A stretch of 7,103 nucleotides of DNA from Dehalococcoidales bacterium (GTDB lineage: Bacteria; Chloroflexota; Dehalococcoidia; Dehalococcoidales; UBA3254), in contig JAFGOB010000107.1 of NCBI GenBank assembly GCA_016926695.1, positions 1-7,103 of the forward strand, read 5' to 3'. The translations under genes and the position numbers were made by a program. Every line of letters starts with the position of its first letter. Positions within the stretch are counted from its first letter, which is position 1. The notes beneath the pieces are model-generated. The model was not told the DNA's origin. It ran no database searches and was given only the letters and a program-made list of their open reading frames with translations. Of this stretch, positions 1 through 6,016 are shown in pieces.

Positions 1-31
1 AAATGCTGGAAGACTAATAAGGAGGTAATTT

Positions 32-352
32 ATGCCTCGTAGAATTATTGGCCAGTGCAGCACTAACGACTTCAAAGACATTGAGAAGTTCGCCATTTCG
101 CAAGATGTTAAGTCAATCGAGTCAAACGTTGCCAATTTATCCAGGCGTCAGAACATGGCTATTCGGGTGATTTACCATTTTCAGCAATGTGGCGTGCCTT
201 ACAATATCCTCTTGAAGATACGTGAAGTACTGGTCTGGGAAATGCCTGGCAAAGGGCTCGCGTTCGAGTACAAACTTACCGACCCGGGCGACGCAAAAAC
301 TGCAAAACTTCTCCAAAACATGCAACCCCTGAAAGGAAATGCCCATGAGTGA
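32..352 (+). CDS. Hypothetical protein, 106 aa, first gene of the PRTRC-containing operon
   Basis: I do not recognise this protein. It is a soluble 106-residue protein with no signal peptide or membrane segment. The N-terminal half is polar. A central part (about residues 35-75) is rich in Arg, aromatic and aliphatic residues and looks helical. Two cysteines (C9, C53) do not form a metal motif. The ATG start is supported by an AAGGAGGT ribosome binding site at 19-26, five bases upstream. Just before that, a reading frame ending in Leu-Glu-Asp and a TAA at 15-17 could be the tail of the preceding gene, but 17 bases are too few to support a feature. The 3' end overlaps the next gene by 8 bases, which indicates translational coupling. 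Its place in the operon makes a link to the PRTRC cassette likely, but its role is unknown. That it is a real gene is fairly sure. Confidence 0.75.
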   Translation: MPRRIIGQCSTNDFKDIEKFAISQDVKSIESNVANLSRRQNMAIRVIYHFQQCGVPYNILLKIREVLVWEMPGKGLAFEYKLTDPGDAKTAKLLQNMQPLKGNAHE

Positions 353-584
353 AAAGGAAAACATTGACCTCGTTGTGGCAGCTCTCCTGAAAGTCCCGGA
401 GAAAAAATTGCTTCTCCTTCATCTGGTGAACTCTATACCAATCGTTAACGGGACATTTGATTATCACGAGCTGTCAAAACGCCAACTAGAGATCAACCTG
501 GCGATTCAAGAAGCGAAGGTATACGGTTCTCATACCCTGCAGGCGGTAGATTCTCTGGTCAGATTGAGGGGAAAGGAGGTGTAA
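345..584 (+). CDS. Hypothetical small helical protein, 79 aa
   Basis: I do not recognise this protein. It has 79 residues and appears mostly alpha-helical: a Leu/Val/Lys-rich segment at residues 7-30, then a segment containing YHELSKRQ, and a final amphipathic helix ending in a basic tail. No cysteines, signal peptide or membrane span are visible. An in-frame ATG at 339 would give two more residues, but the AAGGA ribosome binding site at 333-337 is only one base from it and seven bases from the ATG at 345, so 345 is chosen. The start lies inside the end of the previous gene (8-base overlap), and the stop is one base from the TTG start of the next gene, so it sits in a tightly coupled operon. 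The size and the C-terminal LVRLRG stretch recall ubiquitin, but the helical composition argues against a beta-grasp fold. Function unknown. Confidence 0.72.
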   Translation: MSEKENIDLVVAALLKVPEKKLLLLHLVNSIPIVNGTFDYHELSKRQLEINLAIQEAKVYGSHTLQAVDSLVRLRGKEV

Positions 585-585
585 C

Positions 586-1845
586 TTGTGGGACCTGCAG
601 CAAATCATAGAACAGAATGACCAGGCAGCTTTAGATGCCATCATGCGGGGGCGAAGTGTTGAAACAGCTCAATCTCCCCAGCCTGAAGGCTGGGCGCTGT
701 CTTTACTCGCTGAGATGCTTAAGGTTGGGCCACCACTCTTGTCCGAAATTGTCGAATGCCTGCAAGGAATCAAAAGCATCGAGGAATTCGTTTCCCTGGT
801 GCGAATGCTCTTACCCGAACACGAAGCGGAAATTATGTCGGCTCCCAAGAATAAAAGGGTTTACAAGTTCTGTTTCTATTTCGGGAAGAAGTATTACCCT
901 CTGCCGGCGAATACTGATTGTCCCCCATCGGAATGGACTAATGGTATGCCGGTAGTACTCATGGGGATGTCGTACTCCGGATACCACAATCTCAACATAC
1001 GAAGAGGCTATCTGATGTTGCTCTCGCTCGTAGTCTATCCTTACGAAGGCGATGAACGGGATCTGGAAGACGATTCGGTTCCATTCAACCCGATGGTCTC
1101 ATCAGCCGGGAAATACAAACCTTCGGCCAACGATATCCGTTGGTTGAAAGACCTTCTTGAGTCTCTGTCCGACGGCGGCGAATGGATAGCTCCCATGGGA
1201 TTTCGAATTACCAAGTTGTCAGACCATGAAATTGAGCTAAAACAAGCGGTCGACAACGATACTGTAAAAGAGACTATAGCTCGGACGCTTATTATCGCTG
1301 GTAAGCTCGGCATTGCAGCGAAGTTTAAAACTACCGGCAGGACTTCAAAAGAAAAGCTATGCGCCGCACGGATACCAATTCTTGACCTGGTGCAGCGTAC
1401 CGTTGGGGAGGATATCGTTAAACAGATCCCCGCGGAGGGATGGCATCCGAAAGACTTACATCTGATGACCGACAACACGAAATACGATGGCGTCGGCGAT
1501 TTTGCAGACTGGGTCTGCGGTATCACCGGTTGCACCTTGCTGGATAGCAGTTACGAGAATTGTCAATATATCGAGGGTGAAGGTGAGCCTATTTTCAAGT
1601 GGACGAAGCGAAACGTTGACATCCTGACTAAGGAATGGCCGAAAGTTCAGCGAATAAGAGCAAAAATAGATACCATCGTAGAATGGCTTGAAGAAGATCC
1701 TCCAGTTCGGTTCGGTGAACTTGTCGACTATCTGCTATCCCATCCCGATAAACCCAAAAAGCCTAAACAATTCGATTATGATTTCCTGGATCACCTATGC
1801 GTATTAGACCAGGCTATTGAGGAGGAAGAAGATGACAATTCCTGA
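586..1845 (+). CDS. PRTRC protein F-like protein, 419 aa (tentative)
   Basis: This large soluble protein has no obvious catalytic motif. Residues 1-85 are helical. Residues 90-155 are richer in aromatic and beta-type sequence (FCFYFGKKYYPLP, then a run ending LLSLVVYPY). The C-terminal third has a helical pattern: a DFADWV segment near 305-310, WTKRNVDILTKEW at 339-351, and IVEWLEEDPPVRFGELVDYLL at 364-384. From memory that Trp-rich pattern resembles PRTRC system protein F, which often lies upstream of proteins B, ThiF and A, as here. This is recall without an alignment, so the family name is tentative although the gene itself is sure. Translation appears to start at TTG 586, placed five bases after an AAAGGAGGTG site at 572-581 and one base after the previous stop; no good in-frame ATG lies close by. 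The last residues are acidic (EEEEDDN), in part because this stretch also encodes the ribosome binding site of the next gene, which it overlaps by 14 bases. Confidence 0.6.
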   Translation: MWDLQQIIEQNDQAALDAIMRGRSVETAQSPQPEGWALSLLAEMLKVGPPLLSEIVECLQGIKSIEEFVSLVRMLLPEHEAEIMSAPKNKRVYKFCFYFGKKYYPLPANTDCPPSEWTNGMPVVLMGMSYSGYHNLNIRRGYLMLLSLVVYPYEGDERDLEDDSVPFNPMVSSAGKYKPSANDIRWLKDLLESLSDGGEWIAPMGFRITKLSDHEIELKQAVDNDTVKETIARTLIIAGKLGIAAKFKTTGRTSKEKLCAARIPILDLVQRTVGEDIVKQIPAEGWHPKDLHLMTDNTKYDGVGDFADWVCGITGCTLLDSSYENCQYIEGEGEPIFKWTKRNVDILTKEWPKVQRIRAKIDTIVEWLEEDPPVRFGELVDYLLSHPDKPKKPKQFDYDFLDHLCVLDQAIEEEEDDNS

Positions 1846-2557
1846 GGAAATTATGCCAAAAAATATGCCAAAACAGCCGGCTTTCAGCTGGGCCGTGCCC
1901 AAAGAGCTCGGCATCCCACCTGACCCGCTGCGCCTTAGGCTCGACTTCCATCACCAATCTACGGTAATGACCTATTTCCATGATGAGACGGTTATAACCA
2001 AACAGGTTGATGCCATGGATGTCGCTCATGCTTTAGCCAGGGAGCTGTCGTTCGGCACCGGACTATTGCCCAATAATACCCTCTGGTGGAAGAATACCCG
2101 AGGCGGACCATTATTCGCAATCTACGTTGAGCCAAAAATATGGCGGCTGGCGCTCGAAGAACGGATCGATAAACCGCCGAAGCGCTTCACTATACCACTG
2201 CCAGGCTTTATCTTTCTTTGCATGCAGGGGCAACCGCCATGGGTTGTAGCCTGTAAAAAGAAGCCGACCAAAGAGACGGATATTGTCTACCATGCCCCGC
2301 TTGCGAACCTCTTTAGAAATGGTAAATCTTGTCCTGGAAGTCACAAATACCCAACGAGGATCGCGGATATCGCCCCATCGTTCTTTACAGCGTTCTTTAC
2401 CGCTACGGCAGATCTCAAGGACAGATCGAAGAAGTATCCGGATAACGTGATTAAACTCTGGAAATCTCTCGAGGGGAAAAAGAAATACCCTTATGATGAC
2501 CTGGTTGATTTTGGCAAGGTCGGAGACTTAATAAGATTCGGAGATATAGACGAATGA
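1832..2557 (+). CDS. PRTRC system protein B (prokaryotic E2-like family D)
   Basis: This 241-residue protein matches what I know of PRTRC protein B. That family was described in comparative genomics as a divergent ubiquitin-conjugating E2-like fold with a conserved cysteine. Visible landmarks, in order: a beta-rich N-terminal half, GLLPNNTLWW at 77-86, YVEPKIWRLAL at 98-108, KPPKRFTIPLPGFIFLC at 114-130, RPTKET-like KKPTKETD at 143-150, the signature NGKSCPGSHKYP at 163-174 with the candidate catalytic Cys167 and nearby His171, then SFFTAFF and an Asp-Leu-rich C-terminus. No signal or membrane segment is seen, so it should be cytoplasmic. The ATG at 1832 is six bases after GAGGAGG (1819-1825). 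A TTG five codons earlier would lie on that site and is less likely. The gene overlaps its upstream neighbour by 14 bases and ends in an ATGA overlap with the ThiF gene, so E2-like and E1-like proteins are co-translated. Transthiolation by Cys167 is inferred from the family, not shown. Confidence 0.88.
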   Translation: MTIPEEIMPKNMPKQPAFSWAVPKELGIPPDPLRLRLDFHHQSTVMTYFHDETVITKQVDAMDVAHALARELSFGTGLLPNNTLWWKNTRGGPLFAIYVEPKIWRLALEERIDKPPKRFTIPLPGFIFLCMQGQPPWVVACKKKPTKETDIVYHAPLANLFRNGKSCPGSHKYPTRIADIAPSFFTAFFTATADLKDRSKKYPDNVIKLWKSLEGKKKYPYDDLVDFGKVGDLIRFGDIDE

Positions 2558-3393
2558 GCTATAAAGTTGCTTTCCGTGAAATACAAACGGATCCCAATAT
2601 TGTTGTTGTCGGAGTTGGCGGCACCGGCAGCCTGGTGGCAGATGGGCTGTGCAGGCTTTTTACAAAAACCGACGCTAACATTATGCTGGTCGACTATGAC
2701 CGGGTGGAAGAGCATAACCTTTTACGTCAAAACTTCTACCCTGGGGACGTAGGCAAATTCAAGTCTCAGGTTATTGCCGAACGCCTTGCCCGTTTTTACG
2801 GCAGACCTATAGGGTATAGTGTGTTTCCTTTCGAGAAAGACCTGCTGGATGAACACTGGGGAGTCGGCATGATCAAGAAGCCAGGGAATCTAATCATACT
2901 CGGATGTACTGATCAGGCGGAATCACGTCAGCGCATTGCCGAGAGCATCTCCTGGCAAAACTGCTGGATCGATGCTGGAAACGGTTATCAATCCGGGCAG
3001 GTACTCATTGGCAACACGGTGGATAAGAATCTACTGAAGGAGTCTTTTAACATCGGGCAGCATAGCGTTATCCGTCTTCCTGCGCCGTCGTTGCAGCTCC
3101 CCTCTCTCCTGATACCACCTGCCAGTCCGGAAACACCTCGTGATTGCGCCGAAGCGATTGAGGATAATTCCCAATCCCCTGTGATTAACCAGGCTATGGC
3201 AACAATTATGCTGGATATCTTGTGGAAACTTATCACGGACCGACTTAACTACATGGGAGTATACATTGACCTGGAATCCGGAGCATTGCAATACGTGCCG
3301 GCGATGCCGGTAACTATCGCCAGAATGTTAAGTATGAAGGAATCAGAATTATTCCAGAACAGATGTGCGCTTGGGGCGAGGTATCACTTGTGA
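2554..3393 (+). CDS. PRTRC system ThiF family protein (E1-like adenylating enzyme)
   Basis: This is a 279-residue member of the ThiF/MoeB/E1 superfamily, which adenylates the C-terminus of a ubiquitin-like protein and may then hold it as a thioester. The Rossmann nucleotide-binding loop is clear: IVVVGVGGTGSLVADG at 16-31 (GxGGxG). It is followed by LVDYDRVEEHNLLRQNF (45-61), carrying the acidic residues and the Arg-Gln-Asn typical for ATP handling, and by GKFKSQV (67-73) with the conserved Lys. LGCTDQAESR (116-125) matches the strand carrying the substrate-site Asp. Cys198 in RDCAEA, followed by QSPVINQAMA (207-216), is the best candidate catalytic cysteine and sits as in PRTRC ThiF proteins. 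The paired CxxC zinc ligands of MoeB/ThiF are absent, which appears usual for this branch. The ATG start overlaps the stop of the E2-like gene (ATGA), and the 3' end overlaps the JAB-type gene (GTGA). Very likely a functional enzyme; its true substrate is not in view. Confidence 0.92.
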   Translation: MSYKVAFREIQTDPNIVVVGVGGTGSLVADGLCRLFTKTDANIMLVDYDRVEEHNLLRQNFYPGDVGKFKSQVIAERLARFYGRPIGYSVFPFEKDLLDEHWGVGMIKKPGNLIILGCTDQAESRQRIAESISWQNCWIDAGNGYQSGQVLIGNTVDKNLLKESFNIGQHSVIRLPAPSLQLPSLLIPPASPETPRDCAEAIEDNSQSPVINQAMATIMLDILWKLITDRLNYMGVYIDLESGALQYVPAMPVTIARMLSMKESELFQNRCALGARYHL

Positions 3394-3947
3394 AACCAGT
3401 AAATTATTTAACGAATACAGCCACCGGGATAGAGGGAGAACCTGGAGTATTTTACAATTATATCCTGGCATCTGACGGCGTGTATCTCAGAGCGCAGAAT
3501 GCCCTGTTATCGGCGACAGTGAACATCGCTCGTCAAGAAATTAGAGGACTGGCGCCGCTGCAGGAGGAAATACTTCTCCGGCACGGGAAAATACCTCTTT
3601 ATCTTCTTAACCTGGCAATATCGGTTCTCTGCACCAAGCCGGATATCGAGCAATATCTGGCCATTACCTGGGAAAATAACAGCTATAGTCTAAAATCTCC
3701 CCAGGAGGGGACTGGGGGAGCTGTGACTTATGAGACTTTTGATAATACTGTCATGGATATTCATAGCCATACCGGCGGCATGCCGGCGGAATTTACCAGC
3801 ATCGATGACGCCGACGAACAGGGATTCCGTTTTTCTGCCGTTGCCGCAGATTTGCGAAGTCTGTTTCCGACAATAACCTTAAGACTCGGTATTTACGGTT
3901 ATTTTCTACCCCTGGAAAAGAGCGAAGTATTTAAGGAGGTCGTATGA
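3390..3947 (+). CDS. PRTRC system protein A (JAB/JAMM peptidase-like)
   Basis: This 185-residue protein has the JAB/MPN+ metalloprotease signature: HSHTGGMPAEFTSIDD at 125-140, giving His125, His127 and the SxxD pair Ser137/Asp140 that bind and polarise zinc. Glu59 or Glu60 in LQEEIL is the likely upstream catalytic acid. The spacing and the flanking MD before the first His match PRTRC protein A. In this family the enzyme is thought to process or remove a ubiquitin-like modifier. It lies directly after the E1-like and E2-like genes, completing a conjugation/deconjugation trio. The start chosen is GTG 3390, which forms a GTGA overlap with the ThiF stop and is preceded by a GGGGCGAGG site (3373-3381) at 8 bases. 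An in-frame ATG at 3363 would add nine residues, has a weak ribosome site and lies deeper in the ThiF gene. The 3' end forms an ATGA overlap with the next small gene. Confidence 0.9.
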   Translation: MKPVNYLTNTATGIEGEPGVFYNYILASDGVYLRAQNALLSATVNIARQEIRGLAPLQEEILLRHGKIPLYLLNLAISVLCTKPDIEQYLAITWENNSYSLKSPQEGTGGAVTYETFDNTVMDIHSHTGGMPAEFTSIDDADEQGFRFSAVAADLRSLFPTITLRLGIYGYFLPLEKSEVFKEVV

Positions 3948-4093
3948 AAGCACAATTAAAAATCAAGTGTCTCGGCTGCATGAAGGATATTGGCGCCATA
4001 AGAATGGATACTGCCGACATGCCCAATGACCTGCAAAATAGGGTTAATGCAGTTATTCTAAAGCACCGCTGCGACTGCAAATATTACCGCTGA
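3944..4093 (+). CDS. Small cysteine-rich protein, 49 aa, probable zinc binding
   Basis: A 49-residue ORF starts with the ATG of an ATGA overlap with the JAB-type gene and is preceded by an AAGGAGG site at 933-939 of that kilobase (3933-3939), so translation is very likely. Its cysteines are arranged as CLGC at residues 9-12 and HRCDC at 41-45, a pattern suited to one zinc ion held by a small ribbon. Residues between are a short beta/helix stretch containing MPNDLQNRVNAVI. I do not recognise a family. It occupies the position directly after PRTRC A where a small PRTRC component might be expected, but its sequence does not look like the ubiquitin-like PRTRC C protein, lacking both the length (about 70 residues usual) and a Gly-rich tail. 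Possible roles are a nucleic-acid or protein adaptor; this is speculation. Confidence 0.68.
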   Translation: MKAQLKIKCLGCMKDIGAIRMDTADMPNDLQNRVNAVILKHRCDCKYYR

Positions 4094-4109
4094 TAAGGAG
4101 GATTATTTA

Positions 4110-4670
4110 ATGCAAATTCCCCAGGGTGTCCGACTCGCACACAAAGTACCGGATAATGAATGTAAAGTCTGTAATTTGAGCACATCGGATCATACAGTTA
4201 ATTTCAGCTTTCCAGTTGAAGATAGGTCGGCTTCAGATGGAGTAGCTTATCAGAAAGTCTGTCTAAAGGACTGGGCGAAATATAACAAAAAGGAGGCAAA
4301 GACCATGGACGAATCAGAGAAAATCATCGAAGGAGAGGGTGCCGTTGTGAACAAGGAAGAAGCTCCATCCCCAGCTCCAAAAGTACGGGATGAGCTGAAA
4401 GTCAGCGTTATCATCAAAGGTGACCATGTCTTTATAGGAGCGCAAGCGACCGATTGCGACCCTAAAATGACATTCCTTACCGGCGACCTCGCAGCAGCTC
4501 TCGAGCGGATCCCCTCGTTTATCGAGGAATCAAACCAGCAATGGGACGTCTCATCGCGTAATCCCAAGTCAAGCGTTCCCGAACCGACTCCTCCAGCACC
4601 GAAAAGATCCGCTACAACCGCAGCAAGCAAGCCGGCTCCCGCGAAACCGGCGCAAGCCAGTTTCTTTTAA
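4110..4670 (+). CDS. Zn-finger plus PRTRC E-like domain with C-terminal clamp-binding-type peptide
   Basis: This is a 186-residue modular protein. Residues 1-65 hold possible metal ligands C18, C21 (CKVC), H28 and C51. Residues 66-92 are an acidic linker. Residues 93-146 form a small beta-beta-alpha-like domain (ELKVSVIIKGDHVFIGAQA, then TFLTGDLAAALERI) resembling, from memory, the core of PRTRC protein E. Residues 150-180 are a Pro/Ala/Ser/Lys-rich, probably disordered linker. The protein ends in KPAQASFF (179-186), which fits a beta-clamp-binding peptide (Q-x-x-hydrophobic-F) and is nearly repeated at the end of the 166-residue protein encoded downstream. The start at ATG 4110 has AAGGAGGA eight bases upstream. 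An in-frame ATG at 4305 (Met66) with its own strong AAGGAGG may make a second, shorter product. The layout of compact domain, flexible linker and terminal peptide is like SSB proteins. The gene is last before a terminator and is separated by 62 bases from the clamp gene. The domain assignment is tentative; the peptide is seen directly. Confidence 0.72.
   Translation: MQIPQGVRLAHKVPDNECKVCNLSTSDHTVNFSFPVEDRSASDGVAYQKVCLKDWAKYNKKEAKTMDESEKIIEGEGAVVNKEEAPSPAPKVRDELKVSVIIKGDHVFIGAQATDCDPKMTFLTGDLAAALERIPSFIEESNQQWDVSSRNPKSSVPEPTPPAPKRSATTAASKPAPAKPAQASFF
4290..4307 (+). promoter_or_regulatory. Internal ribosome binding site and in-frame ATG (Met66)
   Basis: AAGGAGG at 4290-4296 lies eight bases before an in-frame ATG at 4305 inside the preceding CDS. 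It is as good as the sites used by true starts in this window. Initiation here would yield a 121-residue product (4305-4670) lacking the CKVC-containing N-terminal part but keeping the core domain and the QASFF tail. The Lys-Lys-Glu-Ala codons that contain the site could produce it by chance, so use of this start is inferred. Confidence 0.5.
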
Positions 4671-4676
4671 GCCTAC

Positions 4677-4704
4677 ACCGCCATCGAGGTCGACGGTGGT
4701 TTTT
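4677..4704 (+). terminator. Probable Rho-independent terminator ending the PRTRC operon
   Basis: Seven bases after the stop codon, 4677-4686 can pair with 4691-4700 around the four-base loop AGGT. The ten positions include one G-T wobble and one A-C mismatch. The stem is G+C rich and is followed by TTTT (4701-4704), the form of an intrinsic terminator. It separates the PRTRC-type operon from the clamp gene, which starts only 29 bases later, so either read-through supplies the clamp transcript or a promoter lies within or upstream of this hairpin. I see no convincing -35/-10 pair in the short gap. Confidence 0.65.
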
Positions 4705-4732
4705 GAGCAAAATAATTAAAAAAGGAGTCTAA

Positions 4733-5992
4733 ATGGATGTAAGAGTCAGTAAACTCAAAGAAGTCATGGACCTGGTCAAGCCAGTGGTTCCCAAGAAACC
4801 CACACTGAAGGTTGTTTCCCATCTTTGTCTGAATAATGGCAAGGTGATAGCGACCGACATGGAGACAATGGTCATCGTTAACATGGCTGAAGCAAAAGAG
4901 CCCATGTTGCTACCCTACAACTCTGTAGCTGAGATGTTAAAGTATATCCCCGGCTACGAATCCCTGCACATCGAGCAGAAGGGCACAACAATTCTGTTGA
5001 CCTGGCTGGAAGGCAGCGCAAGTTATCCTACAGAGGAATTTGCAAACTACCCCCAGTTACCGGAAATGGTTACTCGAGGCGAAGCATTACTTGACGGCGA
5101 CACTTTAACCACAGCAATATCAGACGCCTTCCCCTATGTCGCCCAGGAAGACAACCGCCCCACCTTAAACGGAATAACCCTGGTACTGGGAACACCTGTT
5201 GAAGTCGCTGCCGGTGATGGGTTCCGGATGTCTCACAAGGCTATGGGACTCTCCTTCCCGTTGGAGGAAAAAATCATCATTCCTGCGCATTCTGCGGCAA
5301 TCATCGAACATGTCTTTAGAAGGACACCCCGAACGCCGCCCTCAAGCGCAGATACATTAGTCCAGGCGATCACCTCAAAACGGATGCTCAGGCTATCGCT
5401 TGTGGGAGACAGGAAGCTAAGGCTGGATTTCGGGACATCAGCATCGCTCTTCGTTAATCTCATTGAGGGCAACCCTCCGGATTGGTTAAAACTTGTTCCG
5501 AAGGGAGATCCCCTCATGCAATGCCAGCTATTTGCGCCTCAGTTTGAGGCAGCCGTTAAAAGGATCCGTGACATCGCCAAGGAAGGCAGCGGGATTGTCC
5601 GCATGGAATTCTCCGAAGGGCGTCTGAAGATGTCTGCCAAGGGTGCTGATCAAGAAATCAGCACTACTATTGACACCCTTTTGTCACAGGGAGAACCAGC
5701 AAGGACCGCACTCGACCAGAAGTACCTCATAGAGTACATCAGCGGCAAGCAGGGCATCGTAACCTTCTCCAAGTACACAGACACAGGCCCTATCGTCTTC
5801 GAGTACCAGAAATCGCCAAAAGTATTAATCATGCCCATGGCGGCGAAATGGGACGACGAAGAAACCGCCGCGGAAACACCTGCCGATTCAGAGGCGGAAC
5901 AAACTGAACCGGTTAACGAGTCCGAAGAAGAGTCAGATTCTTCAACGGAAGAGGAAACCGAGGAAGTTACTGAACCGGCGACAACCGAATAA
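4733..5992 (+). CDS. dnaN: DNA polymerase III beta-type sliding clamp (DnaN homologue) with acidic C-terminal tail
   Basis: This 419-residue protein is a DnaN-type clamp, the ring that tethers polymerases and other proteins to DNA. Landmarks: VVPKKPTLKVV and IATDMETMVIV in domain I (18-28, 39-49); DAFPYVAQEDNRPTLNGITL (131-150) and VEVAAGDGFRM (156-166) in domain II; VLIMPM (364-369) closing domain III. These match the E. coli stretches at R152-L155, T172-DGHR-L177 and V360-MPM. In the peptide-binding pocket, Arg142, Leu145 and Met367-Pro368-Met369 are kept. The equivalents of T172, H175 and L177 are Gly161, Phe164 and Met166. Chromosomal clamps usually stop soon after MPMR-L. Here 46 more residues follow (374-419), 21 of them Asp or Glu and none basic. 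The ATG has AAAGGAG at 4721-4727, five bases upstream. A terminator precedes the gene and hairpins follow it, so it may be a separate transcription unit. The symbol marks homology only; a host chromosomal dnaN presumably exists elsewhere. Confidence 0.92.
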   Translation: MDVRVSKLKEVMDLVKPVVPKKPTLKVVSHLCLNNGKVIATDMETMVIVNMAEAKEPMLLPYNSVAEMLKYIPGYESLHIEQKGTTILLTWLEGSASYPTEEFANYPQLPEMVTRGEALLDGDTLTTAISDAFPYVAQEDNRPTLNGITLVLGTPVEVAAGDGFRMSHKAMGLSFPLEEKIIIPAHSAAIIEHVFRRTPRTPPSSADTLVQAITSKRMLRLSLVGDRKLRLDFGTSASLFVNLIEGNPPDWLKLVPKGDPLMQCQLFAPQFEAAVKRIRDIAKEGSGIVRMEFSEGRLKMSAKGADQEISTTIDTLLSQGEPARTALDQKYLIEYISGKQGIVTFSKYTDTGPIVFEYQKSPKVLIMPMAAKWDDEETAAETPADSEAEQTEPVNESEEESDSSTEEETEEVTEPATTE

Positions 5993-6014
5993 GGTCGATA
6001 CCCGGGTATTGACC
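5993..6014. repeat. 22-base near-perfect palindrome directly after the clamp gene
   Basis: Beginning at the base after the clamp stop codon, GGTCGATACCC is followed directly by GGGTATTGACC. The two 11-base halves are reverse complements except for one position that can pair as G-T in RNA. The symmetry with almost no loop suits a binding site for a dimeric regulator as well as an RNA hairpin. It stands two bases upstream of a second hairpin (6017-6053). Its role is not known. Confidence 0.5.
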
Positions 6015-6016
6015 TG

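Noticed and set aside
345..584. 79-residue protein ending LVRLRGKEV as a ubiquitin-like modifier (ubiquitin ends LVLRLRGG)
   Set aside because: Length and tail are suggestive, but the sequence is rich in helix-forming residues without the alternating beta pattern of a beta-grasp fold, and there is no di-Gly or obvious processing site. The likeness is most likely chance.
635..955. 106-codon + strand frame inside the F-like gene
   Set aside because: It has no ribosome site, a Cys/Ser/Arg-rich composition typical of an out-of-frame reading, and lies wholly within a better supported gene.
1041..1535. 164-codon open frame on the minus strand
   Set aside because: It is entirely antisense to the F-like gene, has no ribosome binding site and an unlikely composition rich in Ser, Arg and Pro; it is a shadow frame.
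3363..3389. ATG 3363 as the start of the JAB-type protein
   Set aside because: GTG 3390 has a better ribosome site and a GTGA overlap with the ThiF stop, the same style as its neighbouring junctions; 3363 would create a 31-base overlap with a weak site.
4250..4630. 126-codon open frame on the minus strand
   Set aside because: It is opposite the Zn-finger/PRTRC E-like gene. Its Ala/Gly/Ser-rich sequence reflects the Pro/Ala linker codons of the + strand gene, and no ribosome site is seen.
6009..6014. TTGACC as a -35 promoter element
   Set aside because: No -10-like hexamer lies 16-18 bases downstream; the hexamer is explained as half of the palindrome at 5993-6014.
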